Assembly: GCA_028716025.1 (NCBI GenBank)
Contig: JAQUQP010000088.1
Coordinates: 1 to 7,477, forward strand
DNA: 7,477 nt
DNA from: a bacterium
GTDB taxonomy: Bacteria; UBA6262
Direction of reading: 5' to 3'
Part shown: positions 1-5,747 of the stretch, piece after piece
How the letters are laid out: the number at the start of each line of letters is the position of its first letter
Numbering within the stretch: position 1 is the first letter of the stretch
Position numbers and translations under genes: made by a program
The notes under the pieces: model-generated
The model's database searches: none
What the model saw: only the letters and a program-made list of their open reading frames with translations
What the model was told of the DNA's origin: nothing

Positions 1-227
1 ATATCCTTAAGTATCTTATTTAAGGCGTGTCCCAGGTGGATATGGCCGTTAGCATAAGGCGGCCCGTCATGCAATATGAATTTCGGCTTACCCTGGGCCT
101 GTTGGCGGGTTTGGTGGTAGAGCTTTGTTTCTTCCCAGGTTTTCAATATTTCCGGCTCGCGCCTGGGCAGGTCTGCTTTCATGGGGAAATCTGTGGCTGG
201 TAAATTTACTGTTTTCGAATAATCCAA
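1..227 (-). CDS. ileS: Isoleucyl-tRNA synthetase, N-terminal fragment
   Basis: Class I aminoacyl-tRNA synthetase that charges tRNA-Ile in the cytoplasm. Only the first 75 codons are present; the gene runs off the left edge. Translating back from 227 gives an N-terminus typical of bacterial IleRS: Asp-Tyr-Ser-Lys-Thr then [14 protein letters not shown], a [11 protein letters not shown] helix (residues 23-33), and the catalytic-domain entry [16 protein letters not shown] at 55-70. The HIGH-type ATP-binding signature is HLGH at 64-67. The start is TTG at 227-225. I chose it because the conserved IleRS N-terminus begins there and AAGGA lies 8 nt upstream; the next ATG (codon 16) would remove conserved residues. 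The gene follows mtnA after 13 nt, and its Shine-Dalgarno region touches the mtnA stop, so it is very probably co-transcribed and translationally coupled. No T-box leader is possible in so short a gap. Confidence 0.95.
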   Translation of the reverse strand, partial: MDYSKTVNLPATDFPMKADLPRREPEILKTWEETKLYHQTRQQAQGKPKFILHDGPPYANGHIHLGHALNKILKD

Positions 228-235
228 GTTATTAT

Positions 236-240
236 TCCTT
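236..240 (-). promoter_or_regulatory. Shine-Dalgarno for the TTG start of ileS
   Basis: AAGGA on the minus strand, 8 nt before TTG at 227-225. The preceding mtnA stop TAA (243-241) directly abuts this motif. It supports the non-ATG start and coupled translation. Confidence 0.7.
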
Positions 241-1284
241 TTATGATATTTTTTTTACTCTTTTCAAGTTCGCCGTATAGGGCTTTCTGATAATCCCCTT
301 TTCAGTAATGATCGCGGTGATGTATTTATGGGGAGTAATGTCAAAAGCCGGATTTTTTACGCTGATCCCTGCCGGGGCGATCCTTTTGCCGGCGATCATG
401 GTAACTTCATCAGCGGAACGTTCTTCAATCACTATTTCTTGACCGGTTTTTTTACGCAGGTCAATAGTCGACAAAGGTGCCGCGATATAGAAAGGTATAT
501 GGTTCTCTTTGGCTAGTACAGCCAAGGTATATGTGCCTATCTTATTGGCTGTATCGCCATTAGCCGCGACCCGGTCAGCTCCGGTGATAATACAATCAAC
601 TTCGCCGCGGGAAATAAAATGCCCGGCCATATTATCACTGATCAACCGGAACGGGATATTTTCTTCTTTCAATTCCCAAGCCGTAAGACGCGCGCCTTGC
701 AGGTAAGGCCTGGTTTCATCAACCCACACTGTTATTTTTTTACCGCGTTTATGCGCTTCACGTATCACTCCCAGTGCAGTGCCATAACCGGCAGTAGCCA
801 GGGCTCCCGCATTACAATGGGTAAGGATGCACGCATTTTGGGGGATCAATTTCTCTCCTTGAACCGCCATTTTCTTGTTAATGATCACATCTTCATCCAA
901 GATTTGCTGCGCCTTAGTCTCCAGCAATGTATTAATCTTATTTATATCGTTGGATTTAATCTTTTCCAGGTAATCAAGCATTTGGCGTATAGCCCAGGCC
1001 AGGTTAACTGCGGTAGGCCTGGCACCGGCTAATTCATTTGCCGCTTTGTGGATCCGGGATATAAATAACTTTTTGTCCCTGGTATTTTGTTTTCCTGCTG
1101 CCAAGGCGATCCCAAAAGCCGCGGCCACGCCGATGGCCGGAGCGCCCCGTATATTCATCTTCTTGATCACCTGGGACACCTGCTGCCAATCGCGACAGGC
1201 AATATATTTTTTATAGTGTGGCAATTGCAGCTGGTCCAGCACATATAAAACATGATTCTTATAATACAGCGTTTGTACACGCAC
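241..1284 (-). CDS. mtnA: S-methyl-5-thioribose-1-phosphate isomerase
   Basis: Isomerises the aldose 5-methylthioribose-1-phosphate to the ketose methylthioribulose-1-phosphate in methionine salvage. It belongs to the eIF-2B alpha/beta/delta-like superfamily. The 347-residue length is normal for the family. Visible signatures are [13 protein letters not shown] (46-58), [18 protein letters not shown] (155-172) with the catalytic Cys157, [18 protein letters not shown] (188-205), and [20 protein letters not shown] (235-254) with the catalytic Asp237 and an Asn-Lys pair at 247-248. These match Cys160 and Asp240 of the Bacillus subtilis enzyme. The start is GTG at 1284-1282, with GGAGAG 7 nt upstream. 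No other salvage gene (mtnB, mtnC, mtnK, mtnN) lies in the window, so the product may enter another shunt. Related ribose-1,5-bisphosphate isomerases and archaeal IF2B proteins are the alternatives, but the full motif set favours MtnA. It sits 75 nt after the omptin gene and 13 nt before ileS. Confidence 0.95.
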   Translation of the reverse strand: MRVQTLYYKNHVLYVLDQLQLPHYKKYIACRDWQQVSQVIKKMNIRGAPAIGVAAAFGIALAAGKQNTRDKKLFISRIHKAANELAGARPTAVNLAWAIRQMLDYLEKIKSNDINKINTLLETKAQQILDEDVIINKKMAVQGEKLIPQNACILTHCNAGALATAGYGTALGVIREAHKRGKKITVWVDETRPYLQGARLTAWELKEENIPFRLISDNMAGHFISRGEVDCIITGADRVAANGDTANKIGTYTLAVLAKENHIPFYIAAPLSTIDLRKKTGQEIVIEERSADEVTMIAGKRIAPAGISVKNPAFDITPHKYITAIITEKGIIRKPYTANLKRVKKIS

Positions 1285-1291
1285 TAATATT

Positions 1292-1297
1292 CTCTCC
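1292..1297 (-). promoter_or_regulatory. Shine-Dalgarno for the GTG start of mtnA
   Basis: GGAGAG on the minus strand, 7 nt before GTG at 1284-1282. It decides the GTG start; no in-frame ATG lies nearby. Confidence 0.65.
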
Positions 1298-1302
1298 GAT
1301 TT

Positions 1303-1338
1303 AAATCCGCAGAATCTTCTTCTGAAATTCGCGTAATC
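1303..1338 (+). repeat. AATCCGCG-type intergenic repeat, plus orientation (tentative)
   Basis: The gap between mtnA and the omptin gene contains AAATCCGCAGAATC (1303-1316) and AAATTCGCGTAATC (1325-1338). These are two imperfect copies of a unit close to AATCCGCGTAATC. The same unit recurs in the opposite orientation in the proC-yggS gap at 3181-3217. Only short, imperfect matches are visible, so this may be a degraded dispersed repeat or chance similarity. Confidence 0.4.
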
Positions 1339-1343
1339 AAAAT

Positions 1344-1357
1344 ATCCTTTTTAGGAT
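1344..1357 (-). terminator. Weak hairpin after the omptin gene
   Basis: On the minus strand, ATCCT and AGGAT form a 5-bp stem around an AAAA loop, starting 2 nt after the omptin stop codon. It is followed by ATTTTG rather than a full U-tract. It could be a weak or partial terminator or only an mRNA 3' structure. mtnA has no clear promoter of its own in this gap, so read-through is likely. Confidence 0.25.
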
Positions 1358-1359
1358 GT

Positions 1360-2334
1360 TTAAAAATAATAAGCTATACCGGCTGTTATAAAATAATACC
1401 CGGCAGATATTTTATCATCAACGTCATTGAAATCGTCTTCATTAGGCGGATCGGCATATGAAGTTTGATGTTGCGTACCGTCTGTATTGAATTTCTGGTA
1501 CTGGCCGGCGAATTGCAAAGACCATTGGCTGGTAAAATGCCATTCCGCATCACTCTTAAAGATATAGGCAGAACCATGTGCCTCCCCTTCGCTCAGCTTT
1601 TTTCTCTGGATATGGTCATCCCGGTCGCTGGCTTTAGCCCAAGGGGAATAACCGAATCCGGCGTTAAAAGTAATATCTTTAATATCCCCGCTGATCAAAC
1701 CCACGCCCAGGTAAATAGCTTCATATCGAACATAATAATCCAGGGTCTTGCTGCTGACTGATAAAGTCGCAAAAGAACTATATGGGCCATAACCTACTTG
1801 CACCGTATTAAAGAGGCGATACTTGTATTTTTGCACCAGGTAGCCGGCCAAGGGACCAAAACTGATCAACTGGTCAGGGTATAAATTATAGTAATAATCA
1901 AAAGCAAATAGTTCGGCTTTTAGCTCAGCGTCAGATTCAGAATAAATATCAAGACCATCGTGAACGCCATCATCGAACCAGTCTGAATCTTTCATTTTCC
2001 CGGCAGCCGAGCTGGTATTAGTAAGATAAGTAAACGTCAACCTGGCTGTCTCATTCCTATCGCCGGATTTGCTTTTATACCCTAATATGCCTTTAACCCC
2101 CCAGACCGGCACATCCAGAGGAAATTCCAGTTCACTGGCACCTCCGTTAAAATTAATGTGATATTTGGTATAGCCTTGCAGGAATCCGGAATGCAAAGCT
2201 AAAACCCTGGTAGTATACAAAGGCATCGCCTGGCTTTGCCAATCAGAATCCAACTCCTCAGACCAGCATACAATAGATTCCAAGAGAACCAATACACAGA
2301 CTAATAATCCTATTGCTCTTCCGCATTTATTCAT
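1360..2334 (-). CDS. Omptin-family outer-membrane protease homologue
   Basis: Predicted 324-residue secreted beta-barrel protein. The N-terminus is a signal peptide: Lys3 and Arg6, a hydrophobic core at about 8-22, and cleavage probably near 25. The rest alternates aromatic/hydrophobic strands with polar loops and ends in AYYF, a C-terminal Phe as expected for insertion into the outer membrane. It resembles omptins (Escherichia coli OmpT precursor, 317 residues; MEROPS A26). DSDWFD at 116-121 matches OmpT DQDWMD, giving the Asp83/Asp85 pair as Asp116/Asp118. SDRDDH at 236-241 matches OmpT SDNDEH, giving the Asp210/His212 dyad as Asp239/His241 and the substrate-pocket Asp208 as Asp237. PLAGYLVQKYKY (161-172), RYEAIYLG (203-210), GFGYSPW (226-232) and the end GYYFITAGIAYYF fit OmpT strands. 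Overall identity looks low, so substrate is unknown. The ATG lies 1 nt after the proC stop, with AGGCAGGT as ribosome-binding site, implying coupled translation. A non-proteolytic barrel is the alternative. Confidence 0.78.
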   Translation of the reverse strand: MNKCGRAIGLLVCVLVLLESIVCWSEELDSDWQSQAMPLYTTRVLALHSGFLQGYTKYHINFNGGASELEFPLDVPVWGVKGILGYKSKSGDRNETARLTFTYLTNTSSAAGKMKDSDWFDDGVHDGLDIYSESDAELKAELFAFDYYYNLYPDQLISFGPLAGYLVQKYKYRLFNTVQVGYGPYSSFATLSVSSKTLDYYVRYEAIYLGVGLISGDIKDITFNAGFGYSPWAKASDRDDHIQRKKLSEGEAHGSAYIFKSDAEWHFTSQWSLQFAGQYQKFNTDGTQHQTSYADPPNEDDFNDVDDKISAGYYFITAGIAYYF

Positions 2335-2335
2335 T

Positions 2336-3142
2336 CTACCTGCCTAATTCTTTAGCCCGGCGTTTCGCTTTCTGGATAGCTTCTATGAGGACCGCAGAAA
2401 AATGATGCTGTTTCATGTGTTTCAACGCTGCCTCGGTCGTACCACCTGGAGACGTGACCCGGTCCCGTAATATCGCCGGCGCATCCTTTCCTTCAATGAC
2501 CATTTTAGCTGAACCAAAAACTGTTTGTTTTACCAGTTCTTCGCTGACATCCTTGGATAAACCGGCTTTCATCGCCGCTTTGATCATATCTTCCATAACT
2601 TCAAATATGTATGCCGGCCCGCTACCCGAAACAGCGGTGACCGCATTCATTAAAGGTTCAGGCACAACAACAGTCTTGCCGATGCTGCGGAACACTTTTT
2701 CAGTTAAAGCGAGATGTTGTCTTTTGGCAAATTTACCTTTACAAATGGCAGACATGCCTGTAGCCACGATCACTGCTAGATTTGGCATAACCCGGACCAC
2801 CGGCGCGTGGCCAAGATAATATTCTATGTGCCCGGTGGAAATGCCCGCGGCCACCGAGATCACTATTTTTTTTGTACCTACTACTTTACCGATCTTCTGC
2901 AAGATCCGGTCAAAATCCTTCGGCTTTACCGCCAGGATAATAATATCCACTTTTTTAACCAGTTCATTGCTGGGGCAGATACTTTTTACTTTTATCTCTT
3001 TCCTTAATTGCGCTACCTTTTTCTTATCTTTGTCACAAATAAACACATTTTGCTTTTTAAACAGCTTTCTATTGACCAGTCCTTTGGCAATAGTAGCACC
3101 CATATTGCCACAGCCGATTATCCCTATTTTTTTGTTGATCAT
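2336..3142 (-). CDS. proC: Pyrroline-5-carboxylate reductase
   Basis: Catalyses the last step of proline biosynthesis: NAD(P)H-dependent reduction of 1-pyrroline-5-carboxylate to L-proline in the cytoplasm. The 268-residue length is normal. The N-terminal Rossmann fold has IIGCGNMG at 8-15 and AVKP at 71-74. The VRVMPN stretch is at 116-121. The C-terminal dimerisation and catalytic domain has VTAVSGSGPAYIF at 178-190 and the family signature RDRVTSPGGTTEAAL at 226-240. The ATG start at 3142 has AGAGGT 5 nt upstream. It lies 76 nt after yggS and 1 nt before the omptin start. The yggS-proC pairing is common in bacteria; yggT, which often follows, is absent here and the omptin gene takes its place. 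Confidence 0.96.
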   Translation of the reverse strand: MINKKIGIIGCGNMGATIAKGLVNRKLFKKQNVFICDKDKKKVAQLRKEIKVKSICPSNELVKKVDIIILAVKPKDFDRILQKIGKVVGTKKIVISVAAGISTGHIEYYLGHAPVVRVMPNLAVIVATGMSAICKGKFAKRQHLALTEKVFRSIGKTVVVPEPLMNAVTAVSGSGPAYIFEVMEDMIKAAMKAGLSKDVSEELVKQTVFGSAKMVIEGKDAPAILRDRVTSPGGTTEAALKHMKQHHFSAVLIEAIQKAKRRAKELGR

Positions 3143-3180
3143 TTTTTACCTCTTATCTACATTCTAAGTAGTATGAATTT

Positions 3181-3217
3181 CCATTACGCGGATTCTAAAT
3201 ACGGATTTCGCGGATAT
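3181..3217 (-). repeat. AATCCGCG-type intergenic repeat, minus orientation (tentative)
   Basis: The 76-nt gap between yggS and proC reads on the minus strand as ATATCCGCGAAATCCGTAT (3217-3199), then AGAATCCGCGTAATGG (3196-3181). ATCCGCG therefore occurs twice, with a further ATCCG between. The unit matches the two copies seen in the opposite orientation at 1303-1338. It lies directly after the yggS stop and leaves about 38 nt before proC. No hairpin or clear promoter is evident inside it. Confidence 0.45.
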
Positions 3218-3218
3218 T

Positions 3219-3905
3219 TTATCTATGGCCAAAAATTGCTGTCCCGATACGCAGCAATGTCGCCCCCTCAGCGATAGCAATTTCAAAGTCCTGGGACATA
3301 CCCATGGAAAGATGTTTCATGGTCACATTCGGTATTTGGCTGCCAGCGATCTTATCTCTCAATTCCCTTAATCCCCTGAACACGGCCCGGATCCGGTCTT
3401 TATCATCAGTGAACGGGGCCATGGTCATCAGTCCTTCAACCTGCAAATTATTCCTGGCACTGGCTGATTTTATCAAATCAATCGCCTGCTCCGGCGCACA
3501 ACCGAACTTACTTTCCTCTCCAGAAATATTTACTTCTATCAGGATCCGCTGTTTTTTGCCTATTCTTCCTGCCTCTCGGTCTATGGCCTCAACGAGTTCC
3601 AGTGAATCTACCGAGTGTATCATTTCAAATAGCTGTATAGCTATTTTTACTTTATTAGATTGTAAATGCCCGATCAAATGCCAACGCGTGTCCTTTTCTA
3701 ACTGCGCTCTTTTGGCAGCGGCCTCTTGTACTTTATTCTCGCCAATATCGTTCACCCCTGTCGCCAGAGCTTCCTTGATCAATTCGGGAGGAACTGTCTT
3801 GGTTACCGCAATCATGGTAATTTCCGCTAGATTCCGGCCATTAGCAGCTGCCTGCTGGGAAATTATCGACCGCACCTTATTCACGTTCTCATAAATTGCA
3901 CTCAT
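3219..3905 (-). CDS. yggS: YggS/PLPBP-family pyridoxal 5'-phosphate homeostasis protein
   Basis: Cytosolic PLP-binding protein with an alanine-racemase-like TIM-barrel fold and no known enzymatic activity. It buffers PLP and influences amino-acid and keto-acid pools. At 228 residues it matches the family (E. coli YggS, 234). The PLP lysine is Lys36 in MIAVTKTVP (31-39). Other landmarks are IGENKVQEA (54-62), WHLIGHLQSNKVK (75-87), EVNISGEESKFG (124-135), GLMTMAP (158-164) and, near the C-terminus, HLSMGMSQDFEIAI (198-211) followed by RIGTAIFG, which form the phosphate-binding region. The ATG at 3905 is the only reasonable start, yet no Shine-Dalgarno precedes it, unlike its neighbours. A promoter-like element ends 11 nt upstream, so a near-leaderless transcript is possible. 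It lies 28 nt after pgeF; pgeF-yggS and yggS-proC are both familiar linkages. Confidence 0.96.
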   Translation of the reverse strand: MSAIYENVNKVRSIISQQAAANGRNLAEITMIAVTKTVPPELIKEALATGVNDIGENKVQEAAAKRAQLEKDTRWHLIGHLQSNKVKIAIQLFEMIHSVDSLELVEAIDREAGRIGKKQRILIEVNISGEESKFGCAPEQAIDLIKSASARNNLQVEGLMTMAPFTDDKDRIRAVFRGLRELRDKIAGSQIPNVTMKHLSMGMSQDFEIAIAEGATLLRIGTAIFGHR

Positions 3906-3916
3906 AATAAATTTTA

Positions 3917-3945
3917 ATTATAGCAAAAAAAGGCTATTTTAGCAA
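3917..3945 (-). promoter_or_regulatory. Candidate sigma-70-type promoter for yggS
   Basis: On the minus strand, TTGCTA (3945-3940; 4 of 6 matches to the -35 consensus), a 17-nt spacer and a perfect TATAAT (3922-3917), with a TGC extension that makes an extended -10. Transcription would be expected to begin around 3910-3907, only a few nt before the yggS ATG at 3905. The -35 lies across the end of pgeF. The gap is AT-rich, so chance matches are easier, but the spacing and the extended -10 are good. Confidence 0.5.
3925..3943 (-). terminator. Very weak hairpin plus T7 at the pgeF stop
   Basis: GCTA-AAA-TAGC (3943-3933) forms a 4-bp stem that includes the pgeF stop codon and is followed by C and seven T residues. 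The T-tract is good but the stem is too short and AT-rich for an efficient intrinsic terminator. It overlaps the yggS candidate promoter, so partial attenuation with re-initiation is possible. Confidence 0.22.
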
Positions 3946-4647
3946 TAGAAAAGATAAAAGGCGGCCGGCTTTTTTCCCTTGGCGGCGATAGGAATAGCAC
4001 TGCCGTGAAGTATAAGTACAAGTTAATGTTGTTTCTATGGAGCGTGCTGGCACCCCCGCTTGTATCAGTTGTTCCCTTACTAAGCCAGCCAGGTCAGCCT
4101 GAATATTATCGTTTGCCTTCAAGCCCAGTTTTCCGGCTGTTTCAACGTCTATTTCATAATTCCTGGAAGAGATATGCGGACCAATACCGGCGATAATATC
4201 TGCCGCCCGGGAATGGTACGATTTTTGCATTTTCTTGATCACGGCGGGCACTATCTTTCTAGCTATGCCCCGCCAACCGGCGTGTATCAGTCCGATAACA
4301 TGCTGGCGGCGGTCATAGATAAAGACCGGCAGACAATCAGCAGTAAGTATACCAATCAATAAACCTCGTTTTTCAGTTATTAAGGCGTCGAAACCAGAAA
4401 AATATGACAATCCAATTTTGGGTTTCGCCCGGACAATTTTGATCCGGCTACCATGTACCTGTCTGACCAATAACAGCGGGGTTGAGTCATAGCCCAGTCG
4501 ATGCTTAAGTTTTTTTATGTTCTTTCTTACCTGCCTTTGGTTACGGCCATGGAAAAAATTAAAATCCCCCAGGGAAACTTTAGTTGTTCCCTGGAGGATA
4601 TTATGGATCTTGGAAAAACGCGGTAAAACAAATGTCGCCTGCTTCAT
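3934..4647 (-). CDS. pgeF: Peptidoglycan editing factor, YfiH/YlmD (laccase-domain) family
   Basis: Member of the multicopper polyphenol oxidoreductase-like (DUF152) family. In E. coli the homologue prevents L-Ser replacing L-Ala in peptidoglycan precursors; family members are also reported to act on purine nucleosides, including methylthioadenosine. The 237-residue length is typical. The metal/active-site triad is visible: His65 in RQVHG (62-66), Cys105 in LTADCLPVFIYD (101-112) and His122 in HAGWRG (122-127). GIGPHIS (164-170) and the C-terminal CYSYRRQGKKAGRLLSF (217-233) complete the family pattern. The ATG (4647-4645) overlaps the pilT stop in an ATGA, with AAGGA 3 nt upstream, so translation is coupled to pilT. 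Linkage to ftsZ and yggS is as in Gram-positive division clusters and fits a cell-wall role. Confidence 0.95.
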   Translation of the reverse strand: MKQATFVLPRFSKIHNILQGTTKVSLGDFNFFHGRNQRQVRKNIKKLKHRLGYDSTPLLLVRQVHGSRIKIVRAKPKIGLSYFSGFDALITEKRGLLIGILTADCLPVFIYDRRQHVIGLIHAGWRGIARKIVPAVIKKMQKSYHSRAADIIAGIGPHISSRNYEIDVETAGKLGLKANDNIQADLAGLVREQLIQAGVPARSIETTLTCTYTSRQCYSYRRQGKKAGRLLSFLLLK

Positions 4648-5747
4648 TTTTCCTTGCCCAGGCTCATATCACTGCCGGAATATATACCCCTGATATTTAG
4701 CATCAACTCTTCAGGATTGGAGGCGCTGGATAAGGCTTCTTCCAGAGATACTTTACCGCCTTTATATAAAGCGACTAAGGCCTGGTTAAATGACTGCATG
4801 CCGTAGTATCCGCCTTCCTGGATGGCTTTGCGCAGGTCACCGAGATTGTTCTCTTCTATCAGTTTCTTAACATAAGGAGTAGCGATCAAGATTTCCACTG
4901 CCGGTACCAGTCCAGGCTGGTCGATCCTGGGCAATAACCGCTGGGAGATGACTCCCTGCAAAGTATTGGCCATCTGTAAACGTATCTGGGTTTGCTGGTA
5001 AGGCGGGAATAAGTCAATAATACGGGAAATGGTCTGTACCGCGTCGATAGTATGCAAAGTGCTCAGTACTAAATGACCGAGTTGGGCCGCGGTCAGGGCG
5101 GAAGCCATTGTTTCCAGGTCACGCATTTCCCCGATCAGGACCACATTTGGGTCCTGTCTCATTACGTGACGCAAGGCGGTGACAAAGTTGCGGGTATCTA
5201 ATCCCACTTCCCTTTGGCTCAAAATGCTTAATTTATCCTTATGTAAAAACTCGATCGGGTCTTCGATCGTGATAATATGCGCCTTACGAGTGGTATTAAT
5301 ATGATCTACCATAGCCGCCAAAGTAGTGGACTTACCGCTGCCAGTAGTACCGGTGACGAGTACCAAACCCCGTGGCTTTTCCGCGAGTGTGGCAATGATA
5401 GGAGGCAAATTTAATTCTTCATAACTGAGGATCTGGATCGGCACCATTCTTAACGCCATACTGACCGTACCGCGCTGAAAAAATACGTTCAGTCTGAACC
5501 TGGCCAAGCCACTGACACTATAGGCCATATCCAGCTCATGATCATGCTTAAACATTTGTTTCTGTTCTTCATTCATGATCCCCATGGCTAATCTTTCTAT
5601 ATCCTCTTTAGTCATCGGATCATATTCTGTATGTACCAATTCCTCATTAATCCGCAAGATCGGATGCAAACCTACCCGCAAATGCAGGTCACTGGCTTTT
5701 CTCTCCACCATATGTCTAAGCAGGTCATCAAGATTTTCAAGCTTCAC
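4644..5747 (-). CDS. pilT: Type IV pilus retraction ATPase PilT
   Basis: Hexameric secretion-superfamily ATPase that powers depolymerisation of type IV pili at the inner-membrane base, driving twitching motility and DNA uptake. The 367-residue length fits PilT/PilU. An N-terminal PAS-like domain opens with LLRHMVERKASDLHLRVG (9-26). The ATPase core has Walker A GTTGSGKST (133-141), the Asp box IEDPIEF (161-167), Walker B NVVLIGEMRD (201-210) with catalytic Glu207, and the His box with His225 and His232 (GHLVLSTLHT). The C-terminal LRKAIQEGG (315-323) corresponds to the retraction-specific AIRNLIRE region, and GMQSFNQAL (326-334) is PilT-like, which argues against a PilB extension ATPase. PilU is the nearest alternative. 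The GTG start lies inside ftsZ (11-nt overlap) with GGAGG 9 nt upstream. No other pilus gene is in the window. Confidence 0.95.
   Translation of the reverse strand: MKLENLDDLLRHMVERKASDLHLRVGLHPILRINEELVHTEYDPMTKEDIERLAMGIMNEEQKQMFKHDHELDMAYSVSGLARFRLNVFFQRGTVSMALRMVPIQILSYEELNLPPIIATLAEKPRGLVLVTGTTGSGKSTTLAAMVDHINTTRKAHIITIEDPIEFLHKDKLSILSQREVGLDTRNFVTALRHVMRQDPNVVLIGEMRDLETMASALTAAQLGHLVLSTLHTIDAVQTISRIIDLFPPYQQTQIRLQMANTLQGVISQRLLPRIDQPGLVPAVEILIATPYVKKLIEENNLGDLRKAIQEGGYYGMQSFNQALVALYKGGKVSLEEALSSASNPEELMLNIRGIYSGSDMSLGKEK

Noticed and set aside
228..240. T-box or other leader regulating ileS
   Set aside because: Only 13 nt separate mtnA and ileS, too short for a leader RNA; the space is filled by the Shine-Dalgarno region.
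1303..1338. CRISPR-like repeats
   Set aside because: Only two imperfect 14-nt units about 22 nt apart start to start, with no regular spacer and no cas genes nearby.
1360..2334. Lipoprotein reading of the signal peptide (Cys23)
   Set aside because: The residues before Cys23 (Ser-Ile-Val) do not fit the lipobox, and the C-terminal Phe barrel pattern suits an integral outer-membrane protein better.
3304..3894. 196-codon plus-strand open frame
   Set aside because: It is antisense to yggS, with no Shine-Dalgarno and no recognisable motif; it is a shadow of the conserved gene.
3934..4647. Copper laccase
   Set aside because: The family carries a laccase-domain name, but the visible His65/Cys105/His122 set is that of YfiH/PgeF proteins and not a multicopper oxidase.
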